From the NCBI GenBank assembly GCA_945867725.1, contig CAMBJI010000149.1, positions 1 through 5,601 on the forward strand: a DNA stretch of 5,601 nucleotides, given 5' to 3'. This document shows positions 1-5,601 of the stretch, piece after piece. The notes below the pieces were generated by a model that saw only the letters and a list, made by a program, of their open reading frames with translations, made no database searches and was not told where the DNA came from. The position numbers and the translations under genes are program-made. The DNA comes from Bordetella parapertussis (lineage in GTDB: Bacteria; Pseudomonadota; Gammaproteobacteria; Burkholderiales; Burkholderiaceae_D). How positions within the stretch are numbered: the first letter of the stretch is position 1; each line of letters opens with the position of its first letter.

Positions 1-2934
1 GCCTTTGGTTGCCACCACCGAGAAACCGATGCTGACCAGATCGCGGGCGATTTCAACAGCGCGTGGCTTGTCACTGTTTTTCACCGACAGAAAAACCTTG
101 CCGGACTCGGGTAAACGCACACTGGCACCCAGCTGCGATTTGACAAACGCCTCACCAAAAGTTCGGCCTACGCCCATCACTTCACCGGTGGATTTCATCT
201 CTGGTCCAAGAATAGTGTCGACGCCAGGGAATTTCACGAAGGGGAAGACAGCCTCTTTGACACTGAAATACGGTGGGTGAACTTCATCTTTGATTCCCTG
301 GCTGTCCAACGACTGACCCACCATGCAGCGCGCCGCAATCTTGGCCAACTGCAGGCCGGTGGCCTTGGATACGTAAGGCACCGTGCGCGATGCACGCGGA
401 TTGACTTCGAGAACAAACACCACATCCTTCAATACGCCCTCTATTTCCTGCTGCTGTACCGCAAACTGCACATTCATCAGACCAACAACATTGAGGCCTT
501 TAGCCATCATTGCAGTCTGGAGCTTGATTTCATCGACTGTGGCTTTGGATAGCGAATAAGGTGGCAACGAGCACGCTGAGTCACCCGAGTGCACGCCTGC
601 CTGTTCGATATGCTCCATCACACCACCAATAAAGGTGCGCTCACCATCCGACAAACAATCGACATCCACTTCGATCGCATCATTGAGAAAACGATCCAGC
701 AATACGGGAGAGTCATTTGATACTTTGACCGCCTCGCGCATGTAGCGTTCCAGATCGCGCTGCTCATGAACGATTTCCATCGCACGACCACCCAGCACAT
801 AGGACGGCCGCACCACCAGCGGATAGCCAATTTCTTGCGCAAGTTTCAGTGCTTCTTCTTCGGTGCGAGCGGTGCGATTAGGCGGCTGACGCAGACCCAA
901 TTGATTGAGTAATTTCTGGAAACGCTCACGGTCTTCGGCTGCATCGATCATGTCGGGCGAGGTACCAATAATGGGTACGCCATTCGCTTCCAGATCCAGC
1001 GCAAGCTTCAACGGTGTCTGCCCGCCGTACTGCACGATCACGCCCACGGGCTTTTCTTTGTCTACGATTTCGAGCACGTCTTCCAACGTCAGTGGTTCGA
1101 AGTACAAGCGATCCGACGTGTCATAGTCAGTAGACACGGTCTCGGGATTGCAGTTGACCATGATGGTTTCGTAACCATCTTCGCGCATCGCGAAGGCCGC
1201 ATGCACGCAGCAATAATCAAACTCAATACCCTGCCCGATGCGGTTCGGCCCACCGCCCAGCACCATAATTTTTTTACGATCGGTAGGCCGTGATTCGCAT
1301 TCTTCCTCGTAGGTTGAATACATATAAGCCGTGCCCGTTGCGAATTCACCGGCGCAAGTATCGACGCGCTTATAGACCGGACGTACATTCATCATGCGAC
1401 GCAGCTTACGAATCTCGCGATCTTCGACCTTGAGCAACTTGGCCATACGGCGGTCCGAGAAACCTTTGCGCTTGAGCGCCAGCAGCGTGTCCTTGTCCAA
1501 CACCTGGATCGTCTGCTTCTCCAGCCACAGTTCGATGTCGATGATTTCCTTGATCTGCGCGAGAAACCAGGGATCGATCGATGTCAGTTGATGCACTTCT
1601 TCCAGCGTAAAGCCCTGAGCAAATGCATCACCCACATACCAGATACGTTCAGGACCGGGCTCGCCCAATTCTTCTTCGATGACTTCGCGGTCGGTGGTTT
1701 TTTCATTCATGCCATCGACACCAACTTCAAGACCGCGCAGCGCCTTCTGGAAAGATTCCTGGAAAGTGCGACCAATCGCCATCACCTCACCCACCGATTT
1801 CATTTGCGTGGTCAGGTGGCTATCTGCAGTCGGGAATTTTTCGAAGGCAAAGCGGGGAATTTTTGTAACGACATAGTCAATCGATGGCTCGAACGATGCC
1901 GGCGTCGCACCACCGGTGATTTCGTTACGCAGCTCATCCAACGTAAAGCCAACAGCCAGCTTGGCGGCGACTTTCGCAATCGGAAAACCGGTTGCCTTGG
2001 ACGCCAGCGCAGAAGAACGCGAGACACGCGGATTCATTTCAATCACAATCATCCGGCCATCTTTGGGATTGACGGAAAACTGCACGTTCGAACCACCGGT
2101 ATCAACACCAATCTCACGCAGCACCGCCAGCGATGCGTTACGCATGATCTGATATTCCTTATCAGTCAGCGTTTGCGCAGGCGCGACCGTGATCGAGTCA
2201 CCGGTATGCACACCCATGGGATCCAGATTTTCAATCGAGCAGACGATGATGCAGTTATCGTTCTTGTCTCGAACGACTTCCATTTCATATTCTTTCCAGC
2301 CCAGCAGTGACTCTTCGATCAGCAACTCGTGGGTGGGCGATGCTTCCAGACCACGCTTGCAAATCGCTTCGAATTCTTCGGCGTTGTAGGCAATGCCGCC
2401 ACCCGATCCACCCATGGTGAAAGACGGACGAATAATCGTAGGAAAACCGACATCTTTTTGTACTGTCCAGGCCTCTTCCATCGAGTGAGCGATGCCGGAA
2501 CGCGCAGAGCCCAAACCGATTTTGGTCATCGCGTCCTTGAACTTGGAACGATCTTCGGCCTTGTCGATCGCCTCGGGCGTCGCACCGATCAGCTCACACT
2601 TGTATTTATCCAGTACGCCGTTACGCCACAAGTCGAGTGCGCAATTCAGTGCCGTCTGTCCACCCATCGTGGGCAGGATTGCATCCGGACGTTCTTTGTC
2701 GATGATGCGCTCAACCACTTGCCAAGTGATGGGTTCGATGTAGGTGACATCGGCCATCTCGGGGTCGGTCATGATGGTGGCTGGGTTACTGTTGACCAGA
2801 ATGACTTTGTAGCCTTCCTCGCGCAAGGCCTTGCAAGCTTGCGCGCCGGAATAATCGAACTCACAGGCCTGACCGATGATGATCGGACCGGCACCAATGA
2901 TGAGAATGCTTTTGATATCGGTACGCTTAGCCAT
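1..2934 (-). CDS. carB: Carbamoyl-phosphate synthetase large subunit CarB (partial, C-terminus outside window)
   Basis: CarB uses ATP, bicarbonate and ammonia delivered by CarA to make carbamoyl phosphate in the cytoplasm, the shared precursor of arginine and pyrimidines. The reading frame is open for 978 codons from the ATG at 2934 to the window edge. The two homologous ATP-grasp halves are visible. The first starts with [21 protein letters not shown] and carries the metal/ATP motif IEMNPRVSR with E299 and N301, the same numbering as E. coli. The second starts with [18 protein letters not shown] and carries [10 protein letters not shown] with E843 and N845, two residues later than in E. coli. 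The C-terminal MGS-like allosteric domain begins around residue 940 and is cut at the motif ATKG; about 100 residues should lie outside. A Shine-Dalgarno GGAG (2945-2948) sits 10 nt before the start, inside the end of carA. No frameshift or missing key residue was seen. Confidence 0.98.
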   Translation of the reverse strand, partial: MAKRTDIKSILIIGAGPIIIGQACEFDYSGAQACKALREEGYKVILVNSNPATIMTDPEMADVTYIEPITWQVVERIIDKERPDAILPTMGGQTALNCALDLWRNGVLDKYKCELIGATPEAIDKAEDRSKFKDAMTKIGLGSARSGIAHSMEEAWTVQKDVGFPTIIRPSFTMGGSGGGIAYNAEEFEAICKRGLEASPTHELLIEESLLGWKEYEMEVVRDKNDNCIIVCSIENLDPMGVHTGDSITVAPAQTLTDKEYQIMRNASLAVLREIGVDTGGSNVQFSVNPKDGRMIVIEMNPRVSRSSALASKATGFPIAKVAAKLAVGFTLDELRNEITGGATPASFEPSIDYVVTKIPRFAFEKFPTADSHLTTQMKSVGEVMAIGRTFQESFQKALRGLEVGVDGMNEKTTDREVIEEELGEPGPERIWYVGDAFAQGFTLEEVHQLTSIDPWFLAQIKEIIDIELWLEKQTIQVLDKDTLLALKRKGFSDRRMAKLLKVEDREIRKLRRMMNVRPVYKRVDTCAGEFATGTAYMYSTYEEECESRPTDRKKIMVLGGGPNRIGQGIEFDYCCVHAAFAMREDGYETIMVNCNPETVSTDYDTSDRLYFEPLTLEDVLEIVDKEKPVGVIVQYGGQTPLKLALDLEANGVPIIGTSPDMIDAAEDRERFQKLLNQLGLRQPPNRTARTEEEALKLAQEIGYPLVVRPSYVLGGRAMEIVHEQRDLERYMREAVKVSNDSPVLLDRFLNDAIEVDVDCLSDGERTFIGGVMEHIEQAGVHSGDSACSLPPYSLSKATVDEIKLQTAMMAKGLNVVGLMNVQFAVQQQEIEGVLKDVVFVLEVNPRASRTVPYVSKATGLQLAKIAARCMVGQSLDSQGIKDEVHPPYFSVKEAVFPFVKFPGVDTILGPEMKSTGEVMGVGRTFGEAFVKSQLGASVRLPESGKVFLSVKNSDKPRAVEIARDLVSIGFSVVATKG

Positions 2935-4081
2935 TTTTGTGTTTCTCCATCATCGCCACGAAGCGGTCGAACAAAGGGGCGATGTCATGCGGACCGGGTG
3001 ATGCCTCGGGATGTCCCTGAAAGCAGAATGCAGGACGATCGGTGCGCTCGAACCCTTGCAGCGACCCGTCAAACAAAGAGATATGCGTGACGCGACAATT
3101 GGCAGGCAGCGTATCGGGGTCAACTGCAAAACCATGATTCTGCGAGGTGATCATCACTTGCTTGGTATCGAGATCCTGCACCGGATGATTGGCACCGTGA
3201 TGGCCGAATTTCATTTTCAGCGTTTTTGCACCGCTTGCCAAAGCCATGATCTGATGACCAAGGCAGATGCCGAAAGTCGGGATGCCTGCGTCGATCAATT
3301 CGCGTGAGGCAGTAATCGCATAGTTGCAAGGTTGAGGATCACCGGGGCCGTTCGACAGAAAAATACCGTCAGGCTTGAGCGCCATGGCGTCCGCAGCGGT
3401 TGATTGCGCTGGCAGGACAGTGACTTTGCAGCCACGTGAGGCCAGCATGCGCAGAATGTTGTACTTCACACCATAATCAAAGGCGACGACATGGAATTTC
3501 GGCGCATCAAGCGTGCCATAACCCTGTCCCAGTTGCCATTCGGTCTGCGTCCATGCATATGACTTGGTGGTCGAAACAACTTTGGCCAGATCCATACCCG
3601 ACAGACCGGGGAAGCCGCGCGCGTGATCGAGTGCCGCATTGGCAGATGCCTTGGGGCCAGCGACGATAGCGCCACTCTGCGCGCCCTGTTCGCGCAAGAT
3701 GCGCGTGAGCTTGCGGGTGTCAATGTCTGCAATGGCAACGATGTTTTGGGATTTAAGATAGTCGGGCAGGCTCTGCGTAGCGCGGAAGTTGGATACCAGC
3801 AGCGGCAAATCGCGAATCACCAGACCTGCGGCGTGAATGCGGTCGGACTCGACGTCCTCGGGATTGACGCCGGTATTACCAATATGGGGGTAAGTCAGGG
3901 TAACGATCTGGCGGCTATAGCTGGGATCGGTCAGGATTTCCTGATATCCCGTCATTGCCGTATTGAAAACCACTTCTCCACTGGTGTGGCCAGCAGCGCC
4001 AATGGACAGTCCTTGAAACACCGTGCCATCCGCGAGTGCTAGGAAGGCCGGCTGCGTGTTAGCCGTTAAAAATGGCGGCAA
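2927..4081 (-). CDS. carA: Carbamoyl-phosphate synthetase small subunit CarA (glutaminase)
   Basis: CarA hydrolyses glutamine and passes ammonia to CarB. The protein has 384 residues, close to the 382 of E. coli. The N-terminal small-subunit domain covers about residues 12-150 ([49 protein letters not shown]). A class I glutamine amidotransferase domain covers about residues 196-380. It has SNGPGDPQ (243-250), the nucleophile Cys273 in GICLGHQ, and His357 and Glu359 in FQGHPEA, so the catalytic triad is intact. The start is TTG: AGGAG (4088-4092) lies 6 nt upstream, no in-frame ATG or GTG lies close upstream, and the first internal ATG (residue 43) falls inside a conserved motif. The gene overlaps carB by 8 nt, which implies one operon with coupled translation. 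The start codon lies in a possible hairpin arm (see separate entry). Confidence 0.97.
   Translation of the reverse strand: MPPFLTANTQPAFLALADGTVFQGLSIGAAGHTSGEVVFNTAMTGYQEILTDPSYSRQIVTLTYPHIGNTGVNPEDVESDRIHAAGLVIRDLPLLVSNFRATQSLPDYLKSQNIVAIADIDTRKLTRILREQGAQSGAIVAGPKASANAALDHARGFPGLSGMDLAKVVSTTKSYAWTQTEWQLGQGYGTLDAPKFHVVAFDYGVKYNILRMLASRGCKVTVLPAQSTAADAMALKPDGIFLSNGPGDPQPCNYAITASRELIDAGIPTFGICLGHQIMALASGAKTLKMKFGHHGANHPVQDLDTKQVMITSQNHGFAVDPDTLPANCRVTHISLFDGSLQGFERTDRPAFCFQGHPEASPGPHDIAPLFDRFVAMMEKHKNG
2945..2948 (-). promoter_or_regulatory. carB ribosome binding site inside the carA 3' end
   Basis: GGAG on the minus strand lies 10 nt before the carB ATG and within the last codons of carA. 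The carA stop (2927-2929) falls inside the start of carB (ATGGCTAA), so ribosomes finishing carA end on the carB start. This supports translational coupling, which would help keep the two subunits in equal amounts; the coupling itself is inferred. Confidence 0.7.
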
Positions 4082-4134
4082 GAGAAACTCCTGTTTTGTG
4101 CCGCCACAACGGAATCCGGTCTCACCTGTCGCAT
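4066..4134 (-). other. Possible 22-codon leader ORF overlapping the carA start
   Basis: An ATG at 4134 opens a 22-codon frame ([20 protein letters not shown] then HF) ending in TAA at 4066-4068. It lies in a different frame from carA and overlaps the first 16 nt of that gene. It is within the predicted carA transcript. No good Shine-Dalgarno sequence precedes it (only a CGG-rich stretch), and its codons show no run of arginine or other residue typical of classical attenuators. It could be chance. It is listed because a ribosome translating it would pass through the hairpin over the carA start. Confidence 0.2.
4073..4106 (-). promoter_or_regulatory. Inverted repeat enclosing the carA Shine-Dalgarno and start codon
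   Basis: On the minus strand TGGCGGCA (4106-4099) and TGCCGCCA (4080-4073) are perfect 8-bp complements, six of the eight pairs being G-C. They are separated by 18 nt that contain the AGGAG ribosome binding site. The downstream arm contains the last two bases of the TTG start codon and codon 2. In mRNA this would place the Shine-Dalgarno in the loop and pair most of the start codon. A smaller alternative stem, TTGTG/CACAA (4096-4109), uses the same upstream bases and would compete. The sequence match is direct; a regulatory role is inference, and such a repeat can arise by chance in GC-rich DNA. Confidence 0.45.
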
Positions 4135-4228
4135 CCGCAAGCCGCGTATGGGCGTGCGAATATCGGGCGAAGCTGGTGGGTTTCGGTAGTTTTACGCGGG
4201 CGGCGGGCTGATTTGCTTAAACCTTGCG

Positions 4229-4258
4229 ATTATAGCTTGAAGCACTATCTCCGGGCAA
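4229..4258 (-). promoter_or_regulatory. carAB promoter (sigma-70 type)
   Basis: On the minus strand the -35 element TTGCCC (4258-4253) and a perfect -10 element TATAAT (4234-4229) are separated by 18 nt. Transcription would begin near 4222, giving a leader of about 140 nt before the carA start at 4081. The promoter sits about 40 bp past the stop codon of the upstream small gene, so carAB has its own start signal, although read-through from that gene is possible because no strong terminator is seen between them. I could not identify a convincing operator for an arginine or pyrimidine regulator. Confidence 0.7.
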
Positions 4259-4296
4259 CCTCGGCCCGCCTTGCCGCAATACAGCGAAGTACCTGC

Positions 4297-4704
4297 TTAC
4301 AAGCCTAGCGCAGCGATACCTGCTTTGGCGATCTGGGCATCCTCATTGGATTTCACGCCAGAAACGCCGACCGCGCCCACGCAGTCACCCGCCACCAGGA
4401 TAGGCACGCCGCCTTCGAGCAGGCCATCAATATTGGGCGCCGACAGGAAGGAATACCGGCCATTGTTAATGATGTCTTCGTATATCTTGGTCTCGCGAAC
4501 GCCCAGCGCTGCGGTACGCGCTTTCGATGGCGCAATCGACGCCGATACAGGTGCCGCGCCATCCAAACGCTGCAGCCACAAGAGATTGCCACCGTCATCC
4601 ACAATCGCAATCGTTACCGCCCACTTGTGAGTCAGCGCTTCTTTCTCGGCCGCGGCCGCGATTTTTTTGACGTCTTCGAGTGTCAATGCCTGTTTTGAGC
4701 GCAT
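4297..4704 (-). CDS. GlcG/HbpS-like (DUF336) small protein
   Basis: A 135-residue protein of the GlcG/HbpS family, also found as the C-terminal domain of some PduO proteins. Some members bind haem or cobalamin, but many have unknown roles, so no specific function is assigned. Visible family features are the N-terminal helix LTLEDVKKIAAAAEKEA (7-23), AIVDDGGNLLWLQRLDGA (33-50), a helix with SKARTAA (60-66), the loop LLEGGVPIL (95-103), GAVGVSG (110-116) and the C-terminal helix EDAQIAKAGIAAL (121-133). The length is normal for a stand-alone family member. There is no signal peptide or membrane segment, so it is probably cytoplasmic. The ATG at 4704 is chosen because AAGGGA (4714-4719) lies 9 nt upstream and the family N-terminus begins there. 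The frame stays open further upstream, but that part has no family character and overlaps the divergent gene. It has no obvious link to carAB. Confidence 0.88.
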   Translation of the reverse strand: MRSKQALTLEDVKKIAAAAEKEALTHKWAVTIAIVDDGGNLLWLQRLDGAAPVSASIAPSKARTAALGVRETKIYEDIINNGRYSFLSAPNIDGLLEGGVPILVAGDCVGAVGVSGVKSNEDAQIAKAGIAALGL

Positions 4705-4737
4705 GGTGCTGATTCCCTTCGAATTTTTAAAGGCTGG

Positions 4738-4743
4738 ATTGTA
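4738..4743 (-). promoter_or_regulatory. Possible -10 element of the DUF336 gene
   Basis: TACAAT on the minus strand matches the -10 consensus at five of six bases and would start transcription near 4731, about 27 nt before the ATG at 4704. That distance fits the ribosome binding site at 4714-4719. No good -35 hexamer is found 16-18 nt upstream (ATATTC is the best-placed), so the promoter may be weak or need an activator. Confidence 0.35.
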
Positions 4744-4807
4744 CGGCAAGTTTATCTGGGGAATATGACAAAAAATCTGCTGACATGCTGCCGATTTCGC
4801 ACAACTT

Positions 4808-4836
4808 TTGACAAGTACACAAGCATCGCTTACAGT
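4808..4836 (+). promoter_or_regulatory. Promoter of the NlpC/P60 gene
   Basis: A perfect -35 TTGACA (4808-4813) is followed after 17 nt by TACAGT (4831-4836), which matches the -10 consensus at four of six bases. Transcription would begin near 4843, leaving a leader of about 22 nt before the TTG start at 4865. The promoter is divergent from that of the DUF336 gene, with roughly 100 bp between the two start sites. Confidence 0.65.
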
Positions 4837-4854
4837 CCGCACGTTTATTTGCCT

Positions 4855-4860
4855 TGAGGT
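4855..4860 (+). promoter_or_regulatory. Ribosome binding site that fixes the TTG start of the NlpC/P60 gene
   Basis: TGAGGT lies 4 nt before TTG at 4865 (5 nt measured from GAGG). No comparable site precedes the later in-frame GTG (4910) or ATG (4913). The TTG in the same frame at 4808 lies inside the -35 box and so cannot be transcribed from this promoter. The site therefore decides the start. Confidence 0.65.
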
Positions 4861-4864
4861 TGCT

Positions 4865-5410
4865 TTGACACGCTGGCCATACCGATTCAACAAAACCGCG
4901 CGCAATACCGTGATGGTCGCAATGATTGCGACTGTAATGGTGTCGTCGCCACCTGCCAGCGCAGAACCTGAACAAGAGCATTCCACCGTACTCGAAAAAA
5001 TCAGCAGCTTCACCGACCGCGCTGCCCAGATTGCGATTGAAGCCTTATCACTGGTCGGCATACGCTACCGATATGGTGGCAATTCACCTGAACAGGGTCT
5101 GGATTGCAGCGGGCTGGTCCGTTATGTTTTTCGGGAAGCTGGCGGCACTGATTTGCCACGCACCTCCAACGAAATGAGCCGTCGTGGCCAGCATGTAGAA
5201 AAACAAGATTTGCAACCGGGTGATCTGGTTTTTTTCAACACACTCAATCGCGCGTTCTCGCATGTCGGGATTTATCTCGGCAACAATGAGTTCGTTCACG
5301 CCCCCTCTGCCGGACGCAACGTCCGTGTAGAGAACATGGACATGACTTACTGGAAAACGCGTTTCAATGGTGCGCGGCGGGTGCTGGAAAACGAAGCCGC
5401 ACCGCGCTGA
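4865..5410 (+). CDS. Exported NlpC/P60 family peptidase (probable cell-wall hydrolase)
   Basis: A 181-residue protein with a typical signal peptide: a basic N-region (R3, R7, K10, R13), a hydrophobic core VMVAMIATVMV (16-26) and a likely signal peptidase I site after ASA (31-33). There is no lipobox cysteine, so unlike E. coli MepS it should be a soluble periplasmic protein. The mature part is one NlpC/P60 domain (about residues 55-174) with YRYGGNSPEQGLDCSGLV, the catalytic Cys81, His133 in SHVGIYLG and the third polar residue His145 in FVHAPS. Members cut peptide stems of peptidoglycan, usually between D-Glu or D-Ala and diaminopimelate; the exact bond cannot be read from sequence. The TTG start is chosen from the ribosome binding site and the complete signal peptide; starting at ATG 4913 would remove the basic N-region. 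The gene stands alone with its own promoter. Confidence 0.93.
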   Translation: MTRWPYRFNKTARNTVMVAMIATVMVSSPPASAEPEQEHSTVLEKISSFTDRAAQIAIEALSLVGIRYRYGGNSPEQGLDCSGLVRYVFREAGGTDLPRTSNEMSRRGQHVEKQDLQPGDLVFFNTLNRAFSHVGIYLGNNEFVHAPSAGRNVRVENMDMTYWKTRFNGARRVLENEAAPR

Positions 5411-5422
5411 AACTTGCAGCCT

Positions 5423-5435
5423 ATTCATGTTGAAT
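5423..5435 (+). other. Weak hairpin just after the NlpC/P60 gene
   Basis: ATTCA and TGAAT (5423-5427 and 5431-5435) can form a 5-bp stem with a 3-nt loop, extended by GCC/GGC (5419-5421 and 5438-5440) across an internal bulge. It starts 9 nt after the stop codon. It is AT-rich and lacks a following T run, so it is a poor terminator candidate. Confidence 0.2.
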
Positions 5436-5483
5436 TTGGCAGGGCATCCGGGCACTCACTTAATACTTGTCATTCAAGGTAAC

Positions 5484-5514
5484 GTCACTGGATCCCGGCC
5501 TGCGCCGGGATGAC
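5484..5514. repeat. REP-like palindrome
   Basis: ATCCCGGC (5492-5499) and GCCGGGAT (5504-5511) form a perfect 8-bp stem with the loop CTGC, flanked by CTGG on the left and GAC on the right. The outer GTCA (5484-5487) and TGAC (5511-5514) are also complementary. The form CTGGAT-CCCGG-loop-CCGGGATGAC closely resembles a short palindrome widely dispersed between genes in many proteobacteria. It may also serve as a transcription stop for the NlpC/P60 gene 75 bp upstream, but no T run follows. Family membership is from recall and could not be tested by counting genomic copies. Confidence 0.6.
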
Positions 5515-5515
5515 A

Positions 5516-5601
5516 GTAGTTATTGAGACGACAGTAAAACTTCTACCGTCATGGCTTGCATGTGATGACCGTGGAAGCTTTATAGTCGTCCCGACCACTA
5601 C
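5516..5601. repeat. Large imperfect inverted repeat reaching the window edge (possible MITE or paired REP element)
   Basis: The sequence folds back on itself around 5558/5559 without any bulge. Paired blocks are 5516-5520 with 5597-5601 (GTAGT/ACTAC), 5527-5532 with 5585-5590 (GACGAC/GTCGTC), 5535-5538 with 5579-5582, 5540-5543 with 5574-5577, and 5548-5552 with 5565-5569 (GTCAT/ATGAC). By hand count 29 of 40 positions are Watson-Crick pairs and 4 more are G-T. Pairing is still intact at the last base of the window, so the element is probably cut here. It directly adjoins the REP-like palindrome. No transposase or coding frame is seen in it. Confidence 0.55.

Noticed and set aside
1588..2310. 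240-codon open frame on the plus strand
   Set aside because: It lies wholly antisense to the continuous carB frame, has no family motifs, and arises from the codon bias of carB.
2329..3090. 253-codon open frame on the plus strand
   Set aside because: It is antisense to the carB N-terminus and carA C-terminus, both strongly conserved, and its translation has no recognisable domain.
3623..4042. 139-codon open frame on the plus strand
   Set aside because: It is antisense to the conserved N-terminal domain of carA and lacks any start signal or domain.
4082..4222. Known riboswitch or classical attenuator in the carA leader
   Set aside because: No recognisable riboswitch core and no stem followed by a T run were found; only the start-codon hairpin and a weak leader ORF could be supported.
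4705..5061. Upstream extension of the DUF336 frame to 254 residues
   Set aside because: The extra N-terminus has no family character, overlaps the divergent NlpC/P60 gene and both promoters, and the ATG at 4704 has its own ribosome binding site.
5084..5455. 123-codon open frame on the minus strand
   Set aside because: It is antisense to the catalytic domain of the NlpC/P60 gene and shows no motif or convincing start signal.
1..5601. CRISPR array, tRNA or rRNA gene, toxin-antitoxin pair or defence system
   Set aside because: No regularly spaced direct repeats, RNA gene signatures or matching proteins were seen; nearly all of the window is explained by four ordinary genes.

Overview
The window looks like an ordinary chromosomal segment from a betaproteobacterium, probably of the order Burkholderiales. 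This rests on the protein character of carA/carB (for example the carB N-terminus [20 protein letters not shown]), the moderately high GC content and the use of TTG start codons. The placement is recalled family resemblance, not a database search.

Layout. Positions 1-2934 (minus strand) hold carB, the large subunit of carbamoyl-phosphate synthetase, cut by the window edge after 978 codons. Positions 2927-4081 (minus) hold a complete carA, the glutaminase subunit, overlapping carB by 8 bases. Upstream of carA is a leader of about 140 nt with a clear promoter (TATAAT at 4229-4234). Positions 4297-4704 (minus) encode a small GlcG/HbpS-like (DUF336) protein. A 160-bp divergent intergenic region follows. 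Positions 4865-5410 (plus) encode an exported NlpC/P60 peptidase, almost certainly a cell-wall hydrolase, with a good promoter, a Shine-Dalgarno sequence and a signal peptide that together fix a TTG start. The last 191 bases carry no gene but hold a REP-like palindrome and a large imperfect inverted repeat that appears to continue past the window end.

How the parts work together. CarA releases ammonia from glutamine and channels it to CarB, which makes carbamoyl phosphate for arginine and pyrimidine synthesis. The overlap suggests coupled translation. The other two genes have no evident functional link to carAB; they have their own start signals and are neighbours only.

No new multi-gene system is visible. 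The points most worth a second look are a perfect 8-bp inverted repeat that would fold over the carA start codon, a possible 22-codon leader ORF crossing the same site, and the truncated palindromic element at the right edge.
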